DNA of 64,000 nt from assembly GCA_963703355.1 (NCBI GenBank), contig OY969813.1, forward strand, positions 3,100,001 through 3,164,000. The letters are read 5' to 3'. Numbering within the stretch: position 1 is the first letter of the stretch; every line of letters begins with the position of its first letter. Under the pieces are notes generated by a model. It saw nothing but the letters and a program-made list of their open reading frames with translations. It was not told the origin of the DNA and searched no databases. The translations under genes were made by a program, and so were the position numbers. This document shows positions 47,701 through 56,347 of the stretch, piece by piece. Source of the stretch: Puia sp963703355 (GTDB taxonomy: Bacteria; Bacteroidota; Bacteroidia; Chitinophagales; Chitinophagaceae).

Positions 47701-49275
47701 ATGAACAGACGAAAATTTCTTAGAAATGTTATTCCGGCTTCTGCCATTTTTCCTTCACTTGTGAATGGTTTTACTGTGAAGGCATTTGGCGCTGCCGGTT
47801 TTTTTGAAAGTCTTGCAGGAGCCGCGGATAACGACCATGTATTTGTGATGATTCAACTTTCAGGTGGCAATGATGGATTGAATACAGTGGTTCCTCTGGT
47901 GAATTATAGTGACTACCTCAATTTGAGAAAAAATATTGCCATTCCCGAAGACAAAGTTCTTCCGTTAAGTGGCTATTCCAAGGCCGGACTGCATCCTTCC
48001 ATGACAGGCATGCAGCAAATGTATAATAATGAGCAGCTGGCGGTTTTATATTCAGTGGGTTATCCTGAACCCGACGAGTCTCATTTTCGTTCTGCCGATA
48101 TTTGGCTCACTGGTGCCGATTCAGACCAATACCTGACCACCGGCTGGGCGGGTCGTTTTTTGAGTGCCAGTTATGAAAACTTCCCGATAGGTTATCCCAA
48201 TGCAACCATGCCTGATCCGTTGGCAATTCAAATAGGATCGGTGATATCGGAAACTTTCATGGGACCGGGGGGATTCACAGCAATGGCAGTACCAGAAGAC
48301 ATTAATTTTTATAATCTCATCAACGCTACAACAGATCCTGTTCCCAATTCACCCATGGGTACTGAATTAACCTATCTGAGAACAGTAGCGCGACAAACAA
48401 ATAAATACGCCGATGTGATTGTAAGCGCCGCTGCGAAAGCAGGATCACAGGCATCTTATCCCGCCAATAACGATCTGGCAGCGCAGTTGAAGACAGTAGC
48501 CAAACTGGTTTCAGGCGGACTGAAAACAAAAGTGTACATGGTGAGCATGGGTGGTTTCGATACGCATGGAGGTCAGGTGCAGGCAGGAAATACAACAACA
48601 GGCAATCACGCAACATTATTAAAAAATGTTTCCGATGCCATTGCTGCTTTTCAGGCTGATCTGACACAGCTTGGAATCGCAAAACGGGTTATCGGAATGA
48701 CATTTTCAGAATTCGGCAGAAGAATAATATCGAATGGCAGTCTGGGTACAGATCACGGTGCCGCGCAACCGGTATTCATTTTCGGCGAACCTGTAAAACA
48801 GGGCGTTCTGGGAAATCCTCCCGACCTGCCTTCTTCACTGGATTCAAACTCTGTTCTTCCTATGCAATACGATTTCAGATCAGTGTATGCAACTGTTTTG
48901 CGCGACTGGTTCTGTGTGAATCCAACAGATATTACGACCATGCTGTACAAGAATTACCAGTATCTGCCGCTGGTCGAAACAACTGCATGTAATATGCCCG
49001 TTGTGGACATTCTCGGTGATAAACTGATACGCAACGATCCGAATCCTTTTGTCAATTCAACTACGATTACGTTCAAAACAACTGGTGGTTATACGCTGAT
49101 ACAAATATTTGACGTGTCCGGTAGACTGATTGCAGTGCCTGTCAGCGCCGATTACACAGCTGGTGAATACACGACTGTTTTTTATGGTGGTGGACTGGCC
49201 GCTGGTGTTTATTATGCACGATTACAAAATGGAACAACGCAACAGGTGAGAACTATGATAAAAGCTGCTCATTGA
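47701..49275 (+). CDS. DUF1501 family protein with twin-arginine-like N-terminus and T9SS type A-like sorting domain
   Basis: 524 residues. The N-terminus (MNRRKFLRNVIPASAIFPSL) has an RRKFLR motif and a weakly hydrophobic stretch, resembling a Tat signal. The DUF1501 body belongs to the alkaline phosphatase-like superfamily: FVMIQLSGGNDGLNTVVPL near residue 55, SMGGFDTHGGQVQAG near 280, and MTFSEFGRRIISNGSLGTDHG near 335. The C-terminal ~80 residues are a type A-like sorting domain (DPNPFVNSTTITFKTTGG, IFDVSGRLIAVP, LAAGVYYARLQNG). It is between DUF1800 (19 bases) and a type B sorting protein (4-base overlap). The enzymatic activity of the family is unknown. Confidence 0.9.
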   Translation: MNRRKFLRNVIPASAIFPSLVNGFTVKAFGAAGFFESLAGAADNDHVFVMIQLSGGNDGLNTVVPLVNYSDYLNLRKNIAIPEDKVLPLSGYSKAGLHPSMTGMQQMYNNEQLAVLYSVGYPEPDESHFRSADIWLTGADSDQYLTTGWAGRFLSASYENFPIGYPNATMPDPLAIQIGSVISETFMGPGGFTAMAVPEDINFYNLINATTDPVPNSPMGTELTYLRTVARQTNKYADVIVSAAAKAGSQASYPANNDLAAQLKTVAKLVSGGLKTKVYMVSMGGFDTHGGQVQAGNTTTGNHATLLKNVSDAIAAFQADLTQLGIAKRVIGMTFSEFGRRIISNGSLGTDHGAAQPVFIFGEPVKQGVLGNPPDLPSSLDSNSVLPMQYDFRSVYATVLRDWFCVNPTDITTMLYKNYQYLPLVETTACNMPVVDILGDKLIRNDPNPFVNSTTITFKTTGGYTLIQIFDVSGRLIAVPVSADYTAGEYTTVFYGGGLAAGVYYARLQNGTTQQVRTMIKAAH

Positions 49276-50981
49276 GAATACTCCCCAAATATTATTTACT
49301 AACGTTGATGGGCACCTGCTTTTTATTTCTTGTGGGTTCTGCACAGAAAGATACCATTTCTTACAACTCAACCTGTGTTAACTATAAAATCGAATTCGGA
49401 TCTAATTTATTTGACAGTATTGGATTTCCTGATAAAGTGATCTGGAACTTTGGTGATCCTGCATCTGGTTTTTACAATTCAGCGGGTATTCAAACGCCTA
49501 CCCATTTATATGCTTCCACCGGTACATATCCTGTTTCTTTAACCGTCATTTTAGCGGGAGATACCAGCTTGCTTAAAGACACCATTCATATTATTACACC
49601 AGTGAATTATAATTTTGGACCCGATATTTATTTGTGTGAAAAAGGGGACACCACGATCAAAGCACCGATTGTGCCAGGTGCTGACTATTTATGGAATGAC
49701 GACAGTCTGACAACCACTCCCACACTTAAAGTAACCAAAACCGGATTATATACAGTGGAGATTAATGGATGTGCAGTTACTGACTCCATTGGTATTTTCT
49801 TCAGCGATCTGCCAGATATTAAACTCGGGGACGATCATGTGATGTGTTCTGAAGAAACGCTGACATTGAATGCAGCAACACAAAACGGAAACTATACATG
49901 GACATTGAATGGTGCCATCATTCCCGATGCAACTGACGGCCAACTGGTAACTCAGGCACCAGGCGGCCAGTATATGGCGACTGTAGTGGTACCCGGATGT
50001 GGAACTTTTGCTGATACTGCCAATATTACCTATTCGAATTATGCGGCTCCTCCTTTTTCTCTTGGTCCGGACACCTTGCTGTGCCCAAAGGAAATTTATA
50101 CGCTGTCTGCAGATGTAACGGGTGCTTCATCTTATATGTGGAGTACAAAAGAGCAAACACAATCCATTCAAATTAGCGACCCAGGTGTTTACTGGGCTTT
50201 TGTGAATGTAGCAGGTCAGTGCGAGGTGGTAGACACTGTAGAAATAACTTATCGCGGCGATAAGAATCTTGATTTTCATGATACGGCTATTTGTAAAGGC
50301 AGCACGTTAGTCCTGGATGCGGATTTTGGTACAGGTACCTACAACTGGGTTGCGGATCCGCCCCAACGCGATGACCAGAATCAAACAAAACAATCCACAT
50401 ATTATGTGTACGAACCTGGCGAATACAGCGTGATAGCCCAGGTTGGGCAATGCATTTATAAAGACAGCCTCACAGTAACATTTAATGACAGCCTGAATCT
50501 TAATATCGGTCGTGATACCACTTTGTGTATTGGGGAAGAATATGTTTTGCATGTAAAAACAAATGCAAACGAATTCGCGTGGCAGGATGGAAGTGCCGCT
50601 TTATCTTATGTCGTCGGCGATTCCGGAACTTACCAGGTTATCGCCATAAATGGTTGTGGATCGGATACGGCCACTGTTCAAATCGCACGAAGGGCCTGTG
50701 CCTGCGAACTTACGTTACCAAATGCCTTTACTCCCAATAATGATGGAGTTAACGATACATTTCGTCCACTTCATCCCTGCGATATGACAGAATACCTTTT
50801 GCGTATTTATGATCGTTATGGGAAGCTTGTATATCAAACTAATGATTTTGGGCATGGATGGAACGGCACTTACAATGGCATGCCCGCTGATAATGGAACT
50901 TTTGTATGGATGGCTACTTATCGAAATACCGCCACCAAAGCAATGGAATTCAAAAAGGGATTTGTTATACTGATACATTAA
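49272..50981 (+). CDS. Secreted multi-domain surface protein with type B (gliding motility-associated) C-terminal domain
   Basis: 569 residues. The TTG start at 49272 overlaps the upstream stop by 4 bases (TTGA) and opens a signal peptide (YYLLTLMGTCFLFLVGSAQ); the first ATG (49308) would cut into that signal. The body has a PKD-like domain (KVIWNFGDPASGFYNS, HLYASTGTYPVSLTV) and then four or five Ig-like repeats of the pattern LGPDTLLCPKEIYTLSADV, with YMWSTKE or FAWQDGS. The C-terminus is the gliding-associated domain (LTLPNAFTPNNDGVNDTFRP, GTFVWMATYRN). It probably is a T9SS-exported partner of the two enzymes or structural proteins encoded just upstream. Confidence 0.87.
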   Translation: MRILPKYYLLTLMGTCFLFLVGSAQKDTISYNSTCVNYKIEFGSNLFDSIGFPDKVIWNFGDPASGFYNSAGIQTPTHLYASTGTYPVSLTVILAGDTSLLKDTIHIITPVNYNFGPDIYLCEKGDTTIKAPIVPGADYLWNDDSLTTTPTLKVTKTGLYTVEINGCAVTDSIGIFFSDLPDIKLGDDHVMCSEETLTLNAATQNGNYTWTLNGAIIPDATDGQLVTQAPGGQYMATVVVPGCGTFADTANITYSNYAAPPFSLGPDTLLCPKEIYTLSADVTGASSYMWSTKEQTQSIQISDPGVYWAFVNVAGQCEVVDTVEITYRGDKNLDFHDTAICKGSTLVLDADFGTGTYNWVADPPQRDDQNQTKQSTYYVYEPGEYSVIAQVGQCIYKDSLTVTFNDSLNLNIGRDTTLCIGEEYVLHVKTNANEFAWQDGSAALSYVVGDSGTYQVIAINGCGSDTATVQIARRACACELTLPNAFTPNNDGVNDTFRPLHPCDMTEYLLRIYDRYGKLVYQTNDFGHGWNGTYNGMPADNGTFVWMATYRNTATKAMEFKKGFVILIH

Positions 50982-51195
50982 TAAATTTCTACATCCGGCA
51001 TGGAAACTTCCCGCCAAAAATAATTTAACTGTTAACTCATATACACGGTAAAAATTTCAGTGTAACAGTATTAACTTTATATCCCAATATCTTATATATT
51101 ATTTCCTCAGCTTTCCTGATTTCTCAGGATAAGTATAAGCCGCTACCGTTCTTTATGTCGATGTTGTTATTTAGTAATCCAAAGAAAGAGTTTTT

Positions 51196-53535
51196 ATGAA
51201 AAGACTAACATGCCTGAGTCTGTTGATACTCGTTTATTCCCTTGATATTTTTGCACAGGATCCGGGATGGCCGAGACAATTGACTAATAATGGCTCTGTA
51301 CTGATACTTTATACTCCACAAGTTGCCGAATGGACGAATTATGAATTGATAGAATTCAGGATGGCTTTTTCGCTTACGCCTTATCAGGCAAAACAGGTTG
51401 TGGGTGTTGTTTATATTAACGCGACAACGAATGTTGATACCTACAACCATATGGTAAGTATCTACAACATGAACATTACCGATGTGCATTTTCCCGGTAT
51501 GGATGACGCGACAGCAGCATCGATGGGACAAACGGTCAGAGGCTTTCTAGATGTTACAAAAACGGTGAATGTTTCCATGGAAAGAATTGTTGCCTGTACT
51601 CCCAAAAAACAAAATGCCACACAATCAGTAAGCGTAAAAAATGATCCTCCAACAATTTTTGTAAGTAACACGCCTGCAATTTTATTGCAATCCGAAGGTC
51701 AGGCCGGTATTACTGATGCCGTGAAGGGAGGTATCCAATATGTATTTAATGCAAACTGGCCAGTATTTTTCGAAAAAAGTAGTTCCACCTATTATCTCTT
51801 CGACAATTTAGAATGGCAGAAATCGACTCAGTTAGGCGGACCGTGGACATTCACTGCTAAACTTCCATCGTCCCTCAAGAGTTTGTCTAAAGATGACAAT
51901 TGGAAAACGCTTCTTAAGGATGCTATTCCTGCTCCTGACCACGCTTCGATTAAAATGCCGAAAATATTTTATACAGAAACGCCAGCAGAAATCATTCTTT
52001 TTCAGGGCGCACCTGTCTTTGCCAATATTCCGGGTACGAGTCTCACTTATGCAACGAATACAAATAATAATGTATTCTATTCGAATGCAACTTCACTCTA
52101 TTACTATCTGGCAGCGGGAAGATGGTTCAGTGCACCTGGTATGAATGGTCCCTGGACTTTCGCTACACCGAATTTACCTGCTGATTTCGCCAGGATTCCA
52201 GACAGCAGTCCTGCATCACGAATCTTAAGTTCAGTTCCGGGAACTGATGAAGCAGCGGACGCCGTGATGATAGCTCAAATTCCGACGAAAACTTTGGTTG
52301 ATCCAAAAGCCGCGCCACCTGTCACTATTACGTATTCAGGACCTCCAAAATATGTCGCTATTGACGGTACAAATCTTTCTTATATTCAGAATACAACAGA
52401 AAAAGTGATCATGGTAAGTGATAACCAATATTATGCTTGTGTAAGCGGATTGTGGTATGTGGCAACAACAGCGCAGGGCCCGTGGGTACTGGCGACTTCT
52501 GTTCCTCAGGTTATTTATACAATCCCTCCCAGTTCGCCTGTGTACAATGTCACTTATGTAACACAAACAGTAACTACCTCAGGCACTATTTCAGCAAGTT
52601 ACACGGCCGGTTACATGGGTGCTTTTGTTGTTGGTGTAGGTGTTGGTGTTATTATAGCATCTGGTACAGGTTGGTATTATCCTCCTTATGTGTACTATCC
52701 ACCTGTTGGATTTCCCATTTGTTATGCTGGTGCAATGACTTACGGCGCTTATGCATATCATCCATACGGATATTATGGCGGTGCTGTAAGTTATCATGCT
52801 TCTTATAATCCTTACACGGGCACCTATGCCCGCAGCGCAACTGCATATGGCCCTTATGGCTCAGCTTCTGTAGGCCACGCATACAATCCATACACAGGTA
52901 CTGCAGCGAGGGGGACGTCCGTTTCAACACCCTACGGTACAAGAAGTGCCGGGCAGGCTTATAATCCATACACTGGAGCTGCGGCCGCGACGAGACAAGG
53001 TTCGGGTGCATACGGGCAGGCGGGAACTTCAGTTTATAATAATGGTCGTGGTACTACAACGCAAACGGCACATGCAACAAATAATTATGGACAAACCGTA
53101 GCAGGAGCAAGAAATTCCAATGGTGCTGCTGCAATCGGCGGAACAGGACCGAACGGTAGTGGTGGAGTCGCAAAAGCTGCTAACGGTGATATGTATGCGG
53201 CAAAAGATGGAAATGTTTATAAGAATACCGGCGATGGATGGGCACCAGCTTCCAATACAAAATCCGGATCGGCGTCACAATACTCCGCCCAGACGTCAGC
53301 TGCAAAAAGTCAGTACAGCGGCAAACAGGGTGGAGGAGGGGCTAATAGTGAATTATCTGGTGCTGCGGCTGATCGTCAGAGAGGCAATGCCGGTGCAAGT
53401 CAATGGGGCGGTGGTGGCGGTTTCGGTGGCCGTGGTGGTGGTTTTGGTGGCGGCGGTTGGGGAGGAGGTGGGGGTGGCTTCGGTGGACGTGGGGGCGGAG
53501 GTTTTGGAGGAGGAGGTTTTGGCGGTAGAAGATAA
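51196..53535 (+). CDS. Large secreted protein with three W/GPW modules, tyrosine/glycine repeats and glycine-rich tail
   Basis: 779 residues with a signal peptide (LTCLSLLILVYSLDIFAQ). After an N-terminal domain come three diverged modules built as (I/V)xYxxxP...YYxxxxxxW......GPW: TYYLFDNLEWQKSTQLGGPW, LYYYLAAGRWFSAPGMNGPW and QYYACVSGLWYVATTAQGPW. Next is a hydrophobic, glycine-zipper-like segment (YMGAFVVGVGVGVIIASGTG) near residue 475. Then Tyr/Gly/Ala-rich repeats with YNPYTGT at least three times, and finally a tail of almost only Gly, Phe, Trp and Arg. Similar proteins in databases are sometimes labelled carbohydrate-binding family V/XII; that label is not proof of function. There is no T9SS sorting domain. 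It is a single gene. Confidence 0.8.
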   Translation: MKRLTCLSLLILVYSLDIFAQDPGWPRQLTNNGSVLILYTPQVAEWTNYELIEFRMAFSLTPYQAKQVVGVVYINATTNVDTYNHMVSIYNMNITDVHFPGMDDATAASMGQTVRGFLDVTKTVNVSMERIVACTPKKQNATQSVSVKNDPPTIFVSNTPAILLQSEGQAGITDAVKGGIQYVFNANWPVFFEKSSSTYYLFDNLEWQKSTQLGGPWTFTAKLPSSLKSLSKDDNWKTLLKDAIPAPDHASIKMPKIFYTETPAEIILFQGAPVFANIPGTSLTYATNTNNNVFYSNATSLYYYLAAGRWFSAPGMNGPWTFATPNLPADFARIPDSSPASRILSSVPGTDEAADAVMIAQIPTKTLVDPKAAPPVTITYSGPPKYVAIDGTNLSYIQNTTEKVIMVSDNQYYACVSGLWYVATTAQGPWVLATSVPQVIYTIPPSSPVYNVTYVTQTVTTSGTISASYTAGYMGAFVVGVGVGVIIASGTGWYYPPYVYYPPVGFPICYAGAMTYGAYAYHPYGYYGGAVSYHASYNPYTGTYARSATAYGPYGSASVGHAYNPYTGTAARGTSVSTPYGTRSAGQAYNPYTGAAAATRQGSGAYGQAGTSVYNNGRGTTTQTAHATNNYGQTVAGARNSNGAAAIGGTGPNGSGGVAKAANGDMYAAKDGNVYKNTGDGWAPASNTKSGSASQYSAQTSAAKSQYSGKQGGGGANSELSGAAADRQRGNAGASQWGGGGGFGGRGGGFGGGGWGGGGGGFGGRGGGGFGGGGFGGRR

Positions 53536-53637
53536 TGAATTTGTATTTAGTTAATGGCAGTTGGTTTATGGTGTGGTCGCCATTAGTCATCTACTAACTA
53601 CGATTAATCTTTGCTTATATCGAATGGAAAATTGAAT

Positions 53638-55182
53638 TTAAAACCAGCCGGACTTTTTTGTGCTGGTGCGACCTCCGAGTCCCAATGCACCCAACAGCCC
53701 TCTGGTAATCATACTCGCGGCAGTTCTTTCTACTTGTTTTGCGGCACCGCTATTCAGAATTTTATCCAGTGTGGACGGCTCAGGTTTAGCACCCGGTTTT
53801 GCCGGATCAGTCTGTCCTTTGTTCGCAGCATCCTGCAATTTCTGAGTCAGAATTTCATAAGCACTTACATTATCGATAACCTGATTGTATTTCGGAATCA
53901 ATTTCGATTTCGCTGCGATCGCATCTATCTCTGCGGTGGTCAAAATATCCATTCTGCTCCTTGGAGGTGCCATCATACAATGCACGAGTGGCGTGGGAAC
54001 ACCTTTTTCATCCAGCATCGTAACGAGTGCTTCTCCGATTCCAAGCCCGGTAATCAAATCTTCTGTTTTATAAAAGCTGCTGGTGGGATAATTTTCTGCA
54101 GCCTGTTTAATGGCCTTGCGATCATTCGCGGTAAATGCCCGAAGTGCATGTTGTACTTTCAATCCAAGCTGAGCGAGAATTCCGGAAGGCACATCCGTCG
54201 GATTTTGTGTACAGAAAAATATTCCTATGCCCTTGGATCTGATCAATTTTACAATGGTCTCAATTTGTTTTAACAGCGCATCACTTGCTGCTTCAAATAC
54301 CAGGTGGGCCTCATCAATAAAAATCACCAGTTTGGGTTTTTCTACATCACCTTCTTCCGGACAGGTTGCATATAACTCGGCAAGCATCTGAAGCATATAA
54401 GTAGAGAACAGGGTAGGTTTATCCTGGAGATCCGTAACACGTAATACGTTTACCATGCCGCGGCCGTCTTCCGATATTCGCATCAGATCAGCTACCTCAA
54501 AACTTTTTTCCCCAAAAAAAACATCCGCGCCCTGTTGCTGCAGCCCTATCACCTTTCGCAAAATAGTCCCTGTGGAAGTGGTTGCAATTTGTCCATAGGC
54601 CTGCTGTATTTCAGCCTTTCCTTCATTGGAAATGTATTGTAATACTTTTACAAAGTCCTTCAAATCGAGCAGTGGCAGTTTGTTGTCGTCGCAATATTTA
54701 AAAATCATGGCAACAAGTCCTTCCTGTGTATCATTTAATTCAAGAATGCGTGACAACAGAATAGGACCAAACTCACTAACGGTCGCCCGCAACCGAACCC
54801 CCTTCTCATTACTCAGCGTCATAAACTCTACGGGGAAGGCCTGTGGCTCGTATTTAATTCCGATACTCGCACAGCGGTCTTTGATTTTATCACTTACAAC
54901 ACCTGCGGCGCCAATACCACTGAGGTCTCCTTTAATATCCATAACCAAAACGGGTACACTTGCATTGCTCAGCGCTTCACTGATCATTTGAAGCGTTTTT
55001 GTTTTTCCTGTTCCGGTTGCACCGGCTATTAACCCGTGACGGTTCATCGTTTTTAATGGAAGATTCACGTCCGCTCCGGTAACAGGTTGATTATCCAGCA
55101 TACCGATACCGATTTTTACTGATTCTGATTTGAAAGTGTAACCGGCTTTTATTGCGCTGAGAAAAGATGATTGATCAGCCAT
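53638..55182 (-). CDS. HerA-like (DUF853) ATPase
   Basis: 514 residues of the bacterial HerA/FtsK-superfamily type with the DUF853 C-terminal domain. Walker A is GLIAGATGTGKTKTLQ near residue 54, Walker B is KLVIFIDEAHLVF near 275, and a sensor-like segment FFCTQNPTDVPSGIL is near 310. C-terminal low-complexity residues (PAKPGAKPEP) lead to a short conserved tail. Archaeal HerA is a DNA translocase in end resection with NurA; the role of the bacterial short form is not settled, and no NurA-like gene is nearby. It follows lpxD on the minus strand across a repeat-bearing gap. Confidence 0.88.
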   Translation of the reverse strand: MADQSSFLSAIKAGYTFKSESVKIGIGMLDNQPVTGADVNLPLKTMNRHGLIAGATGTGKTKTLQMISEALSNASVPVLVMDIKGDLSGIGAAGVVSDKIKDRCASIGIKYEPQAFPVEFMTLSNEKGVRLRATVSEFGPILLSRILELNDTQEGLVAMIFKYCDDNKLPLLDLKDFVKVLQYISNEGKAEIQQAYGQIATTSTGTILRKVIGLQQQGADVFFGEKSFEVADLMRISEDGRGMVNVLRVTDLQDKPTLFSTYMLQMLAELYATCPEEGDVEKPKLVIFIDEAHLVFEAASDALLKQIETIVKLIRSKGIGIFFCTQNPTDVPSGILAQLGLKVQHALRAFTANDRKAIKQAAENYPTSSFYKTEDLITGLGIGEALVTMLDEKGVPTPLVHCMMAPPRSRMDILTTAEIDAIAAKSKLIPKYNQVIDNVSAYEILTQKLQDAANKGQTDPAKPGAKPEPSTLDKILNSGAAKQVERTAASMITRGLLGALGLGGRTSTKKSGWF

Positions 55183-55237
55183 ATAAATGATTTATAAAGA
55201 ATGAAACGAAACCAAAATAATTAATTTTTAATATTCA

Positions 55238-55275
55238 AATCGCTTTAAGCCTTAAGCCTTAAGCTTTACACTTTG
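55238..55275. repeat. Heptad array (GCTTAAG) at the lpxD 3' end
   Basis: CGCTTTAAGCCTTAAGCCTTAAGCTTTACAC: 7-bp units read on the minus strand as GCTTAAG and GCTTAAA. The array covers the lpxD stop codon, and the last lpxD codons (ERLKV) fall in degenerate units. Confidence 0.65.
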
Positions 55276-56318
55276 AGCCTTTCCTCCAGTAATTGCTGCA
55301 CCAGCTTCTCCAGGTCCATGATCCGTTTCTCAAATGCAGGAAGTTTGCGTGCCGCAGCTTGTGACCTGAGCGCACTGGTATAATCGTAAGCGGGACTGCC
55401 GGTAACCGCACTGTTGGGCATCTTCAATGATTTGGTGACGCCGCTTTGCGCATTGATTTTACTTCCATCTGCGATCTGAATATGACCAACGATTCCCACC
55501 TGACCACCCACCATTACATTATTACCTAATTTGGTGCTTCCGGACACACCACTTTGAGCTGCAATTACAGTATTACTTCCTATTTCCACATTATGAGCAA
55601 TCTGAATCAGATTGTCGAGCTTTACTCCTTTTTTTATAAGTGTTGAACCAATCGTTGCACGATCGATCGTTGCATTCGAACCTATTTCCACAAAGTCCTC
55701 TATAACCACATTGCCCATCTGGGGGATTTTCTTGAAACTTCCATCCGCCTGCGGAGCAAATCCAAATCCATCAGCACCAATCACCGTACCGGCGTGTATC
55801 GTCACCTGCTTACCGATCACACAACGATGATAGATTTTTACGCCTGGATAAATAACCGTGGCATCTCCAATTACAACATCATCTCCAATATAAACCTGCG
55901 GATATATTTTAACATTTTTACCTACAACAACATTGTTACCGAGATAAGCAAAAGTTCCAACGTATACATTTTCTCCCAGTTTGGCGGACTTGGAAATATA
56001 AGCCGGTTCCTGAATTCCCGTGAGCTGCTGATTCATCATTTCCTGATACTGCGAAAGCAATGATGCAAAAGCGAGGTAAGCATCCGGTACCAGAATAAGC
56101 GTAGCACTTATCTTTTCTTTTAAAACCTGACTGTCGTTGATGATGATGATCGAGGCTTTAGTAGAATACAGATATTCCTCGTATTTCGGATTTGCTAGAA
56201 ATGACAATTGACCCGCCTGTGCATCTTCTATCTTGCCGAAATTATCTACCAAAACCGCCGGATCCCCGTTCAGTTTTCCATTGATCAACGCAGCGATCTG
56301 TGCTGCAGAAAATTGCAT
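55266..56318 (-). CDS. lpxD: UDP-3-O-(3-hydroxyacyl)glucosamine N-acyltransferase
   Basis: 350 residues. LpxD adds the second hydroxyacyl chain in lipid A synthesis, using acyl-ACP. The N-terminal uridine-binding domain has FLANPKYEEYLYSTKAS. The left-handed beta-helix of hexapeptide repeats runs from about residue 100 to 300 (for example IGDATVIYPGVKIYHRC). The catalytic His is in DNLIQIAHNVEIGSNT near 240. The C-terminal helices end within a repeat array. It is in a minus-strand operon, 29 bases after the HD hydrolase. lpxC and fabZ, often adjacent in this phylum, are not in the window. Confidence 0.94.
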   Translation of the reverse strand: MQFSAAQIAALINGKLNGDPAVLVDNFGKIEDAQAGQLSFLANPKYEEYLYSTKASIIIINDSQVLKEKISATLILVPDAYLAFASLLSQYQEMMNQQLTGIQEPAYISKSAKLGENVYVGTFAYLGNNVVVGKNVKIYPQVYIGDDVVIGDATVIYPGVKIYHRCVIGKQVTIHAGTVIGADGFGFAPQADGSFKKIPQMGNVVIEDFVEIGSNATIDRATIGSTLIKKGVKLDNLIQIAHNVEIGSNTVIAAQSGVSGSTKLGNNVMVGGQVGIVGHIQIADGSKINAQSGVTKSLKMPNSAVTGSPAYDYTSALRSQAAARKLPAFEKRIMDLEKLVQQLLEERLKV

Positions 56319-56347
56319 AGGATGTATTTTGAAATGAAGTCGTTAGT

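Noticed and set aside
52437..52808. Cys-rich open frame within the W/GPW protein gene
   Set aside because: It arises from codons of the Tyr/Gly-rich protein in another frame; the Cys spacing is a by-product of repeats.
53120..53554. Val/Arg-rich plus-strand frame over the glycine-rich tail
   Set aside because: Shadow of GGN codon repeats in the real frame.
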